A DNA stretch of 64,000 bases, from assembly GCF_020781975.1 (NCBI RefSeq), contig NZ_JAJGNI010000002.1, positions 248,001 to 312,000 on the forward strand, read 5' to 3'. The position numbers were made by a program, and so were the translations under genes. The notes beneath the pieces were generated by a model that was not told where the DNA came from, did not search any database, and saw nothing but the letters and a program-made list of their open reading frames with translations. This stretch comes from Microbacterium schleiferi (GTDB lineage: Bacteria > Actinomycetota > Actinomycetes > Actinomycetales > Microbacteriaceae). This document shows positions 52,463-60,389 of the stretch, in pieces (within the stretch, counting starts at the first letter, position 1; every line of letters starts with the position of its first letter).

Positions 52463-53185
52463 ATGCCCCTTGACACTGACATCCGCCGCCGCACCGCCGC
52501 ACGTGTTGCCGCGTTCGGTTACGTCGCCCTCTTCGTTCTTGCGATCTTCGCCAACTTCGTCGTGAAGCAGGGGATGATCGACCCGACCGACGCCCTCGCC
52601 ACGACCGCTGCCATCAGGGAGCAGGAGGGCCTGTTCCGCCTTGGATTGGCGTCGTTCGTTCTGATCTTCCTCATCGACGTGGCCGTGGCGTGGGGTCTGT
52701 ACGTGCTGTTCCTCCCCGCCGGGCGGACCCGCTCCCTGGTCGCAGCATGGTTTCGCATCGTCTACACGGTGATGCTCGGAGCTGCGTCCGTCTTCCTGTT
52801 CGTCGGCCTCGAGGTCAGCCTCGGCGCGGCAGACCTCGGCCCGGATGTGGCGCTGCTCATGTTCGCGGCGTTCGACTTCGCCTGGCTCGTCGGGTTGATC
52901 GCCTTCGGTGTGCATCTGATCCTGATCGGCGCGCTGATCATCCGCTCACGGATCGCTCCCCGCGCCATCGGCGCCATCCTGATGATCGCCGGCGCCGCGT
53001 ACGGACTCGACACCCTTCTGCACATCGTCCTATCCGACTATGAGCCGGTCGGCGGGGTGATGCTCGCCGTCGTGGCGACGACGTCGATCGTGAGCGAACT
53101 CGTCTTCACGATCTGGTTGCTGCTCGCGGGACGGCGCTCCAGCCCGGCCACCGACGATGAGGCGAAGATCCCCGTCGCCGCGTGA
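52463..53185 (+). CDS. DUF4386 membrane protein
   Basis: A 240-aa integral membrane protein with about six helices, matching DUF4386 (RVAAFGYVALFVLAIFANFVV at the N-terminus; FRIVYTVMLGAASVFLFVGLE; LVGLIAFGVHLILIGALIIRS). Function unknown. The ATG at 52463 follows AGGAG. It is controlled by the divergent TetR gene, which suggests an inducible membrane response. It ends 5 bp before the convergent aldolase remnant. Confidence 0.8.
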   Translation: MPLDTDIRRRTAARVAAFGYVALFVLAIFANFVVKQGMIDPTDALATTAAIREQEGLFRLGLASFVLIFLIDVAVAWGLYVLFLPAGRTRSLVAAWFRIVYTVMLGAASVFLFVGLEVSLGAADLGPDVALLMFAAFDFAWLVGLIAFGVHLILIGALIIRSRIAPRAIGAILMIAGAAYGLDTLLHIVLSDYEPVGGVMLAVVATTSIVSELVFTIWLLLAGRRSSPATDDEAKIPVAA

Positions 53186-53190
53186 GAGCG

Positions 53191-53645
53191 TCAGATCCAG
53201 GGCGAACTGACCGCGAAGGCGTCGGCGACGCTACGGATCTCGTCCCGGGTCAGGCCCTCTCCGATCCCGCCGGCTGCGAGGTTCATGTACTCGTACTTCG
53301 CCCCGGTCTCGGCGTACTCGACGCGGTCGACCGCTCGCGTGACAGAAAGATCGGAGCGGGCCATGACGCCGTGCTTTCCCCACAGGGAGATGTCGGTTTC
53401 CCGCAGCGCCGCCACGTTCGCCGCCATCATCTCGGGAGAACCGGGCACTAGGAACGGAAGCACGCGGATGCCCTGGGAAAGCGCGACGATCGACTCCGGC
53501 TCCCAGCGCAGCAGCCGCGCGTTCATCGTGGCATCGTCGCGGTACGCGGGAATGTGGGACAGGAAGGTCAGATGAGGGGGCTGGGCGTGCACCACCGCCT
53601 GGAACTCCACGTTCCGCGTCGCGACCTGGTCGTCGTGGACCGCGA
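53191..53645 (-). pseudogene. Class II aldolase (RhaD-like), 5' end missing
   Basis: About 150 C-terminal residues of a class II aldolase similar to rhamnulose-1-phosphate aldolase: RNVEFQAVVHAQPPHLTFLSHIP, VLPFLVPGSPEMMAANVAALRETDISLWGKHGVMARSD, VDRVEYAETGAKYEYMNL. The N-terminal 100 or so residues with the active-site Glu are absent. Upstream of about 53645 the DNA belongs to an HpaI-type aldolase gene on the other strand, also lacking its 5' end. A frame is open to an ATG at 53667, but that would use antisense DNA. Confidence 0.7.
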
Positions 53646-54319
53646 TGTGCGTGGAGCACGCACCCAACGGTGTCGAGTCCGTGCTCGCTCAGCTGCAGGC
53701 TGCAGCCGCCTACCCCGTCACCGCCGTGGTCCGCATCCCCGCGAACGATGCCGTCATCATCAAGCAGGTCCTCGATCTGGGAGCGCAGAACATCCTGGTG
53801 CCGATGGTCAATTCCGCCGCGGATGCCGCCGCCGCTGTCGCCGCGGTGCGCTACCCGCCCCGCGGCCGCCGCGGCGTGGGCTCCGCGCTCGGTCGCTCGG
53901 CACGGTGGAACCGCGTGGACGACTACCTCGCGGACGCGGACGAGCACGTCTCGCTGTTCGTGCAGGTCGAGACGGTGGATGCCGTGCGAGCGGCAGGTGA
54001 GATTGCGGCAGTCGACGGCATCGACGGCGTCTTTGTCGGACCCAGTGACCTCTCGGCGTCCATGGGCCTCCTCGGCGCCCAGACCCATCCCGAGGTCGTG
54101 GCGGCGGTGCGCGCGGCGTTCGCCGCCGTGACCGCCGCCGGCAAGCCGGTGGGCGTGAACGCGTTCGACCCTGACGCGGCCCGCGGATACCTCGACTGCG
54201 GGGCGGCGTTCATGCTCGTCGGCGCCGACGTCGCACTCCTTGCCCGAGGCTCGGAAGCATTGGCGGCTCGCTACTGCGCCGCGACGGAGCCCGAGTCTTC
54301 AGAACGCGCCAGCTACTGA
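53645..54319 (+). pseudogene. HpcH/HpaI-family aldolase, 5' end missing
   Basis: About 224 residues of a class II pyruvate aldolase: EHAPNGVESVLAQLQ, VVRIPANDAVIIKQVLDLGAQNILVPMV, QVETVDAVRAAGEIAAVDGIDGVFVGPSDLSASMG, and GVNAFDPDAARGYLDCGAAFMLVGADVALL. The first about 45 residues, including the initial barrel strand and the catalytic His region, are replaced by antisense of the RhaD-like fragment. An ATG at 53645 might start a truncated product, but without the first strand it is unlikely to fold. The C-terminus is intact. Confidence 0.7.
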
Positions 54320-54417
54320 TCTCGCTCGTTGCTGCCAGCGTCGCGGGTGCGCCGCAACGGTGCACCCATCGTCGAGTTCGATCACTGCCATGGGACTTTT
54401 TGCGCCGAGCTCACCGA

Positions 54418-54445
54418 CAGTCCGCGCTTCTGTCGTCGCGGACTG
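54418..54445. terminator. Hairpin between convergent genes
   Basis: CAGTCCGCG pairs perfectly with CGCGGACTG around the 10-base loop CTTCTGTCGT. It lies between the HpaI-type remnant and the convergent helix-turn-helix gene. No T-run follows on the plus strand. Confidence 0.55.
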
Positions 54446-54459
54446 AGCCCGGCTGACCC

Positions 54460-54747
54460 TCAACGGCGGTCCGGGGTGTCGCCCAGGGCTGCGAGCAGCT
54501 CTCCGACGGCGTGGTCGCTTTCGACGGGGTGCCGAAGAGGGAGGTCGCTCACGCACTGATAGGTGTTGCGCCGCCCGTCCTTCTCCCTGCGCAGATAGCC
54601 GCCCTCGACGAGATCGCTGACGATCTGCTGGGCCGTGCGTTCGGTGATGCCGACGGCTGACGCGATGTCGCGCAGGCGGATGCCCGGATCCCGCGCCACC
54701 GTGATCAACACGTGCGCGTGATTGGTGAGGAACGTCCAAGTGCCCAC
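54460..54747 (-). CDS. Winged helix-turn-helix regulator
   Basis: A 95-aa small DNA-binding protein: WTFLTNHAHVLITVARDPGIRLRDIASAVGITERTAQQIVSDLVEGGYLRREKDGRRNTYQ is a MarR/ArsR-like winged helix with a basic wing. The GTG at 54747 fits the domain; the longer frame adds an unlikely Cys-rich start. No target is evident. The genes to its right are remnants, so its regulon partner may have been lost. Confidence 0.75.
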   Translation of the reverse strand: MGTWTFLTNHAHVLITVARDPGIRLRDIASAVGITERTAQQIVSDLVEGGYLRREKDGRRNTYQCVSDLPLRHPVESDHAVGELLAALGDTPDRR

Positions 54748-54833
54748 CTTCGAAATGATACCTGACCTACAAAACACGCGACACAACCCAGGTAATTTGC
54801 TTCCGGTAATTTATTGCCTGTAATCTGCCTCGC

Positions 54834-54976
54834 GTGAACCCGTTCCTCCTCGCAGCTACCGCGCTCGTCCTCATCGGAGCCCTCGTCATGGCCATCGCGG
54901 GTCGCCGATCGCGACGGGCGCGGTCGGCCGGTGTCGCAGCCACCTGGTTTGCCTTCGCCCTGGCCGCAGCGTCGCT
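54834..54976 (+). pseudogene. 5' fragment of a small membrane protein gene
   Basis: A GTG at 54834 begins NPFLLAATALVLIGALVMAIAGRR followed by AGVAATWFAFALAAAS, two hydrophobic segments of an unrecognised membrane protein. At about 54976 the DNA becomes the reverse complement of another gene's 5' end, and no natural stop follows. The 3' part is missing. The fragment is too short to name a family. Confidence 0.4.
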
Positions 54977-55030
54977 CGAGAAGGGGTCCACGTCGACGAT
55001 GACGTCGTCGCGGGTCAGTGTCGCGGTCAT
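54977..55030 (-). pseudogene. 5' fragment of a gene, cytochrome P450-like N-terminus
   Basis: A good start (ATG 55030, GGAG five bases before) encodes MTATLTRDDVIVDVDPFSS, then the frame enters unrelated DNA. The DVDPFS motif at this distance from the start is typical of actinobacterial cytochrome P450s. Only 18 codons remain, so the family call is tentative. It is divergent from the MarR gene at 55180, the usual arrangement for a regulator and its catabolic target. Confidence 0.4.
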
Positions 55031-55085
55031 GAGACTCCGTTGTTCCCGTCGGCATCTGCGAAATGCCGGTGATCGTGACGATAGG

Positions 55086-55097
55086 TTATATACGAAC
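55086..55097. promoter_or_regulatory. Candidate MarR operator motif, copy 1
   Basis: TTATATACGAAC lies between the P450-like remnant and the MarR gene, overlapping the 8-bp palindrome AACCGGTT (55095-55102). The same 12-mer with one change recurs at 57077-57088 upstream of the TIM-barrel operon, suggesting a shared regulator. Confidence 0.45.
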
Positions 55098-55179
55098 CGG
55101 TTTAACTGCAAACGCTCAGTTTTTGCGGCGATCCGCATAGACTTGCCCCCACGAACCGGGGCCGAGAGGATCACTGCTG

Positions 55180-55722
55180 ATGACAGACCGATCCGCCGAG
55201 ATCACAGCGCGGGCGGCGGCGAAGGGGTTGATCGTGGACCCTTTGCCGGCCACGATCGACCGCGACACCTACACCCCCGCTCTGCTCGGATTACTCAGCA
55301 ACCTCCTCGTCTGGGGCGGTTCCCGGGTCTTCCACCACCTGCACGGCGTGGGGACCAACGAATGGCGCCTCATCAGCGCGTTGGGCAACCACCCGGGGGC
55401 GACAGCTGCCGAGTTGTGCGGCATTCTCGGAATCAACAAGTCCGTCGCATCCAAGAGCGTGAACGCTCTGCTCGATCGCGGAATGATCGAGCAGAGCAAC
55501 GGCCCGCGGGGCTCGCGCTTTCTCTACCTGACCCCCGAGGGCGCGATCGTGCACGATGACTTCATGCCCGTCGCGCTCGAGCGCCAGGCGATTCTGCACG
55601 AATCGCTGAGCGTCGACGAGGTGCGCCAGCTCAATGCACTCCTGGTCCGCATGCTGGACGCCGAATCGTCGCTGCAGGAATACGAGCGCCGCATCCTCTC
55701 AGCCCCGCCTCCGGAGCGCTGA
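55180..55722 (+). CDS. MarR-family transcriptional regulator
   Basis: A 180-aa regulator with a MarR winged helix: HGVGTNEWRLISALGNHPGATAAELCGILGINKSVASKSVNALLDRGMIEQSNGPRGSRFLYLTPEG. The ATG at 55180 follows GAGAGGA. It is convergent with the HtaA-like pseudogene (adjacent stops) and divergent from the P450-like remnant. It may also control the TIM-barrel operon through a shared motif. Effector unknown. Confidence 0.87.
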   Translation: MTDRSAEITARAAAKGLIVDPLPATIDRDTYTPALLGLLSNLLVWGGSRVFHHLHGVGTNEWRLISALGNHPGATAAELCGILGINKSVASKSVNALLDRGMIEQSNGPRGSRFLYLTPEGAIVHDDFMPVALERQAILHESLSVDEVRQLNALLVRMLDAESSLQEYERRILSAPPPER

Positions 55723-56151
55723 TCACTCGGCGACGACGCGCACCTCGAGCCTGCCGAAGTCGGCACCGGGGACATAGTTGTACAGGAACAGCGCATCGGA
55801 CTCGGCGGCCAGCTGCGTCTGGAACACGCCGGCCTCCTGCTGCCCGGACAGCGTGACGAACGCCTGCTCGGGTGCTTCTTCCCCGCCTCCCGGCGCTGCG
55901 ATCCACAGCGTCTGCTCGTGGATTCGCACGCCCACGAGCGGAACCGTCAGCGCACCGTCGTGGGCGCGCAACACCACGGAGCCGCTGGCCCGCAACTCGC
56001 CCGAGGACTGTCGCTACGCGGGAAGCGTGACTCCGACCGCCGGGTCGAAGGACGCACCCCCGGTCGCGACGACCTCGAAACCAGGATCCCGGAGCATATA
56101 GCCCACGAGCGAATCCCTGAGCTGCCAGCGGATCACGACAGACTCGGTCAT
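55723..56151 (-). pseudogene. HtaA-like domain protein with in-frame amber stop
   Basis: Codons from 56151 encode MTESVVIRWQLRDSLVGYML and GGASFDPAVGVTLPA, then TAG (56014-56016), then in the same frame ASGSVVLRAHDGALTVPLVGVRI and on to a stop at 55723, giving 142 codons. The W...S..Y start and the GSVVLRAHDGAL segment resemble HtaA domains, otherwise known in haem-uptake proteins; here there is no signal peptide. Its ATG overlaps the TIM-barrel gene stop, so it was part of that operon. Continuous coding after the TAG indicates a nonsense mutation. Confidence 0.6.
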
Positions 56152-57020
56152 CGCAGGCCCCCTCTCTCGGCTCGTCCTTCGCCGACGGCGCGGCGCAGAA
56201 AGTGTGCACTCTCGCGAACCAGGTCGGTGCGGCTGACGTCCAGATCCGTCCAGGTCCGGAGCCGATCCGCCACGGCGGGGGGGAACCATGAGCGGGAGAA
56301 GGCTTCGAACGCAATCGGTCCGTCGAATCCCGCCGCGACGGCGGAACGCACGAGCGCTGCCACATCGAGGCTCCCGGCATCCAGAGCTCCGCGACCTGCC
56401 TGCCCGAACTCGAGGATGCCAAGACCGTCGCCCGCGCGGATAACCGCGTCGTGCGGCGAGGCCTCCTCGATCATGACGTGAAATCCGTCCAGGTGCAGAC
56501 TCGGCTTCTCCGGGGCACACAGGTCACGGAACGCGAGAGCCTGGGTGACCGTGTTGAGCGCTGAGCACTCGTAGCGGTTGAGAACCTCGACGCTGACCTC
56601 GATACCCCCGGCAGCCGAGCGGGCCGCGAACTCGCCGACGGCCTCGGCTGCCCACGCTCGCGCGTCGGAACTCCAGACCGATGACAGTCCGTACGCTGCG
56701 TAGGGCACACCCGTGATGTGATTCGCGCCGAGCACGTCGGCTGCCTGCAGCGCGGAATCGAGCAGTGCGCGACCCGCGCGTCGCTCGTCGGCATCGGCAC
56801 TCGAGACATCTGCCCCAGGACGCTGGACGACGAAGACGATGGCCTGCAACCCGCGCTGCCGCAGCGCCTCCCGCAGCGCGCGCGCCTGCTCCCGCGAAAC
56901 CCCCGGCGGGAGCCCGACGGTGTCGAATCCCGCGTCCGCGATCACCCCGAGCGCGGCATCCCGCTCGGGATGCTCCACGTCGGCGACCAGGGTGTTGATG
57001 TGGCAGCTCAGCACATTCAC
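56148..57020 (-). CDS. Sugar phosphate isomerase/epimerase-like TIM barrel
   Basis: A 290-aa xylose-isomerase-like barrel: CHINTLVADVEHPERDAALGVIADAGFDTVGLPPG, ANHITGVPYAAYG, the metal Glu in VSVEVLNRYECSALNTV, the His region SLHLDGFHVMIEE, and the final Glu in GPIAFEAFSRSW. Probably a ketose 3-epimerase or a related isomerase. The start is GTG at 57020. The gene is coupled to the HtaA-like pseudogene. A TTACATACGAAC motif lies about 57 bp upstream. Confidence 0.83.
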   Translation of the reverse strand: MNVLSCHINTLVADVEHPERDAALGVIADAGFDTVGLPPGVSREQARALREALRQRGLQAIVFVVQRPGADVSSADADERRAGRALLDSALQAADVLGANHITGVPYAAYGLSSVWSSDARAWAAEAVGEFAARSAAGGIEVSVEVLNRYECSALNTVTQALAFRDLCAPEKPSLHLDGFHVMIEEASPHDAVIRAGDGLGILEFGQAGRGALDAGSLDVAALVRSAVAAGFDGPIAFEAFSRSWFPPAVADRLRTWTDLDVSRTDLVRESAHFLRRAVGEGRAERGGLR

Positions 57021-57076
57021 GATCAGGGCCTCCTCGCCCGTCGCCGCTCCGGGTCGAGGGGGCGACCTTCCAGAGT

Positions 57077-57088
57077 TTACATACGAAC
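57077..57088. promoter_or_regulatory. Candidate MarR operator motif, copy 2
   Basis: TTACATACGAAC differs by one base from TTATATACGAAC at 55086-55097. It lies in the 145-bp gap upstream of the TIM-barrel operon. Shared occurrence in two promoter regions on either side of the MarR gene suggests a common site, but with only two copies chance cannot be excluded. Confidence 0.4.
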
Positions 57089-57165
57089 GGTCGCGGCATC
57101 CGCGGACTCATGCCGTCGATGCCAGCGGGTGCGCCGCGCTGCTCGCGGTCCCTCCTGCTACCCGA

Positions 57166-58593
57166 CTACGAATCGAATCCCACGCCAAACAGTCCTGCGA
57201 GCTTCAGCAGAATCCCGTCTTTCCCGCCGTTACGGTCCGACTTTGCTACGGCTCTGCGCATCATTTGGATGAGGGGGTAGGCCAAGGGCTCCGGCGGAAT
57301 CGGGATCGGGAGCCGGCGCGACATCTTCAGCCTCGTGCGCTCGGTATCGCGGCACTCGAGCAGGTCGAGCATGACATCAGCTCCGAACCGCGTTGCTCCG
57401 ACGCCGAGCCCGGTGTATCCCGCGCTATAGGCGACGCGCCCGCCGCGAGCCGACCCGTGGAATGCGACGAGCTGGGTGGACATGTCGATCGCGCCGCCCC
57501 ACTTGTGCGAGAACCGGATGCCGGACAGTTGCGGAAACGTGCTGTAGAAGTGATCGGCGAGCCGCTCGAAGGTCTCGGGGCGTTGGTCCTGCGCCGCCTT
57601 CACACGCCTGCCGCGGTGGTAGACCGCGTCATACCCGCCGAACAGAATCCTGTTGTCAGACGACTTTCGGTAGTAGTGGAACTCGCGCGACGAGTCGGTG
57701 ATTCCGTGACGCTCGGTCCAGCCGATGGCGGCGAGCTGGTCGGCGCTCAGCGGCTCCGTCATGAGCACATAGTCGTAGATCGGCACCGTGAACAGGCGCA
57801 GTTCGGGCAGCAGCGACGCGAACACGTTCGTAGCAAGGGCCACCCGGCTCGCGCGGATCTCGCCGTGCGCCGTCTGCGCGACCATGACATCGCCGTCGGT
57901 GCGCAGGCGGGTCACCCGCGTGTGCTCGTAGATCTCGACGCCAAGACGCTCGGCAGCCGCAGCGAGCCCCCACGCGAGCTTGGCGGGGTTCACATAGGCG
58001 ACACCGTCGGTTCCGAACAGTCCCGCGCGGTAGAGCGGGGAGTTCCCCTTCTCGCGAAGGCTCTCGCCCTCGAGGAACGTCTCGCTCGGGGAGCGCTCCG
58101 CAGCCTCCCGGAGCCAGCTGATCTGGTGCGGCTCGGTGGCCACCGTCAGGACGCCGGTCTCCTCCCACTCTGCGTCGATCCCGTACCGCTCGATCGCCGC
58201 ACGGATGGCAACGAAGTTCTCGTCGGCGAGGCGATTCAGCACCGGCATCTCGTCGGCGAAATGCAGTTCCCCGTTCTCCCATCCGTGAGTGAGGCTCGCT
58301 TCGCAGAAGCCCCCGTTTCGGCCACTCGCGGCCCAGCCGACGCGGTTTCCCTCGACGAGGACGACGCGCCGCTTCGGGTCGCGCTCCTTGGCGATCAGTG
58401 CTGTCCAGAGCCCGGCGAACCCCCCGCCCACCACGAGCAGATCGGTGGACACCCGCCCCGAGACTGCACCGCGCGGGGCGGGACGATCGGGGTTGTCGAG
58501 CCAAAACGGGGTGGTGGATGCCTCCGCCAACGCGCCACGAATGGTGCCGAGGTCAGTGCGTATCTCGTGGCCGTAGGCCGTGGTCGCGCTCAT
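57166..58593 (-). CDS. FAD-dependent amine/amino acid oxidoreductase (DAO family)
   Basis: A 475-aa flavoprotein: FAD site DLLVVGGGFAGLWTALIAKERDP, GWAASGRNGGFCEASLTHGWENG (the GRNGGF motif of gamma-glutamylputrescine oxidase-like enzymes), and GYTGLGVGATRFGADVMLDLL near the C-terminus. It probably oxidises an amine or N-substituted amino acid. The second of two close ATGs (58593) has the better spacing from AGAGG. Third gene of an operon after the aminotransferase and cupin genes. Confidence 0.87.
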   Translation of the reverse strand: MSATTAYGHEIRTDLGTIRGALAEASTTPFWLDNPDRPAPRGAVSGRVSTDLLVVGGGFAGLWTALIAKERDPKRRVVLVEGNRVGWAASGRNGGFCEASLTHGWENGELHFADEMPVLNRLADENFVAIRAAIERYGIDAEWEETGVLTVATEPHQISWLREAAERSPSETFLEGESLREKGNSPLYRAGLFGTDGVAYVNPAKLAWGLAAAAERLGVEIYEHTRVTRLRTDGDVMVAQTAHGEIRASRVALATNVFASLLPELRLFTVPIYDYVLMTEPLSADQLAAIGWTERHGITDSSREFHYYRKSSDNRILFGGYDAVYHRGRRVKAAQDQRPETFERLADHFYSTFPQLSGIRFSHKWGGAIDMSTQLVAFHGSARGGRVAYSAGYTGLGVGATRFGADVMLDLLECRDTERTRLKMSRRLPIPIPPEPLAYPLIQMMRRAVAKSDRNGGKDGILLKLAGLFGVGFDS

Positions 58594-58645
58594 GGGCATC
58601 CTCTTTCGATGGTGGTCGGGGACCCACCCGCAGTCGGGAGGCGGA

Positions 58646-59023
58646 TCATGGTTCCGGTTCGGGATCTGGCACGACGTAGATCTTTCGCAGCGCCGTGGGC
58701 ACATGCCACCTCGTCAGCATCCCTGACTCGAGTCGACACAGAGAACCAGCGCGCAGCTCGATCGTTCGCGCGACCCGTCCGTCCTCCCCGATGAGTTCCA
58801 CGGTCGCCTCACCCGAAAGGACGACGAATACCTCGTCAGCCTCGATGTCGCGCATCGAACCGGCAGTCATCTCCCAGATTCCGACCGTCGCGCCGCCGAC
58901 CACGGCAACATCGATGAAGCCCGTGCTGGGCTCTCCCTCGAGTCGAAGGTCGTCGGGAACCGAAGTCCCCACAACGCCCAGATCCGCCACATCGAGCGGC
59001 TGGAAGGGTTCGAGGGTGGTCAT
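58646..59023 (-). CDS. Cupin-domain protein
   Basis: A 125-aa single-domain cupin of the small DUF861-like type: GIWEMTAGSMRDIEADEVFVVLSGEATVELIGEDG, then GSLCRLESGMLTRWHVPTALRKIYVV. The usual first-motif metal His is replaced, so metal binding is doubtful. Such proteins commonly accompany FAD oxidoreductase and aminotransferase genes in amine catabolism. It lies 10 bp after the aminotransferase gene. Confidence 0.8.
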   Translation of the reverse strand: MTTLEPFQPLDVADLGVVGTSVPDDLRLEGEPSTGFIDVAVVGGATVGIWEMTAGSMRDIEADEVFVVLSGEATVELIGEDGRVARTIELRAGSLCRLESGMLTRWHVPTALRKIYVVPDPEPEP

Positions 59024-59033
59024 CGCGGCATCC

Positions 59034-60347
59034 TCAGCCGAGGCGACCCAGCGCCGCATCGATGATCGTGAGCCCTCGGTCAAGTTCCGATTCGGTGACG
59101 ACAGCCGGTGGCACGACGTGGAGGCGGTTCTCGGCGAAGAACCCGAGGAGCCCTTGGTCGAGGAGATCTTTCTTGAGCGCTGCCATGCGCTCGGCTGCAA
59201 GGGGTTCGCGCGTCTCGCGGTCGGCAACGAGTTCAACGGCCCAGAAGACACCGCGCCCTCGGACCTCGCCCACCACAGCATGGCGCTCGGCGATCTCGCG
59301 CAGGCGCGGACCCAAGATGTCGGTACCCATGCGCGCCGCGTGTTCGACGATCTTCTCGTCGGCCATCGCCTCGATCGTCGCGACGGCTGAGGCAGCGGCA
59401 AGCGGATGACCGGAATAGGTGAGGCCGCCGGGGAAGACCCGGTCATCGAAGGTGCGCGCGATCTCATCCGAGATGACCACTCCCCCCAGCGGCACGTAGC
59501 CGGAGTTCACACCCTTTGCGAACGTGATGAGGTCGGGCGTCACGTCGAAGGCGTCGAAGGCGAACCACTCCCCGGCGCGCGCGAAGCCTGCCATCACCTC
59601 ATCGAGGATGAAGACGATGCCGTACCGGTCGGCGATCTCTCGGACTCCGGCGAGGTATCCGGGGGGCGGAACCAGCACGCCGGCGGTTCCGGGGATCGTC
59701 TCAAGCAGAATCGCGGCAACGGAGTCGGGGCCCTCTGCCTGGATGGTTCGTTCGAGGTGCCGCAGCGCTCGCTCGCTCTCCTGTTCGGGAGTGGTCGCCC
59801 AGAACTCTGTGCGGTAGAGGTAGGGGCCGAACACGTGCACGTGTCCACGCGAGAATTCGTTGGGGATACGACGCCAGTCGCCGGTAGCCACGATCGCCGC
59901 ACCCGTGTTGCCGTGGTACGAGCGGTAGGTCGAGATGACCTTGTCGCGTCCCGTGAAAAGCCGCGCCATGCGGATCGCGTTCTCGTTGGCATCAGCCCCA
60001 CCATTGGTGAAGAAGACCTTGGTGAAGCCCTCCGGCGCGCGCTCCAGGATCAACTCGGCGGCGCGCGCACGAGTGGCGTTCGCGTGAGCGGGTGCGACTG
60101 TCGTGAGCTGCGCCGCCTGCTTCTGGATGGCTTCGACGACCCGCGGATGCTGGTGCCCGATGTTCACGTTGACGAGCTGGCTCGAGAAGTCGAGGTAGCG
60201 GCGACCGTCGACGTCCCAGACCTCGCTCCCGCTGCCACCGGCAAGGGGCAGAGGAGCAAGGGAGCGCTGGGCGGACCAGGAGTGGAAGACGCTCGATCGG
60301 TCGCGTTCGCTGATGCTCGCGTTCGTGTCGTCAGGTGTGAGAGCCAT
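59034..60347 (-). CDS. Class III aminotransferase (omega-amino acid type)
   Basis: A 437-aa PLP enzyme: VWDVDGRRYLDFSSQLVNVNIGHQHPRVV, FFTNGGADANENAIRMAR, YRSYHGNTGAA, ILDEVMAGFARAGEWFAFD with the PLP Asp, and LITFAKGVNSGYVPLGGV with the Schiff-base Lys. It transfers amino groups from an omega-amino acid or diamine to pyruvate or 2-oxoglutarate. The ATG at 60347 is chosen. It is divergent from the PucR regulator and leads the aminotransferase-cupin-FAD operon. Confidence 0.9.
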   Translation of the reverse strand: MALTPDDTNASISERDRSSVFHSWSAQRSLAPLPLAGGSGSEVWDVDGRRYLDFSSQLVNVNIGHQHPRVVEAIQKQAAQLTTVAPAHANATRARAAELILERAPEGFTKVFFTNGGADANENAIRMARLFTGRDKVISTYRSYHGNTGAAIVATGDWRRIPNEFSRGHVHVFGPYLYRTEFWATTPEQESERALRHLERTIQAEGPDSVAAILLETIPGTAGVLVPPPGYLAGVREIADRYGIVFILDEVMAGFARAGEWFAFDAFDVTPDLITFAKGVNSGYVPLGGVVISDEIARTFDDRVFPGGLTYSGHPLAAASAVATIEAMADEKIVEHAARMGTDILGPRLREIAERHAVVGEVRGRGVFWAVELVADRETREPLAAERMAALKKDLLDQGLLGFFAENRLHVVPPAVVTESELDRGLTIIDAALGRLG

Positions 60348-60389
60348 GCCCCTAGTGTGCTCCGCCGAACCGGCTCGCATAGTTCACAA

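Noticed and set aside
48599..56016. Amber codon recoding (two in-frame TAG codons)
   Set aside because: Several intact genes here end in TAG at natural family ends (GH3 at 12234, alcohol dehydrogenase at 42842, IclR at 50828), and no suppressor tRNA or pyrrolysine gene is present. Nonsense mutation is simpler.
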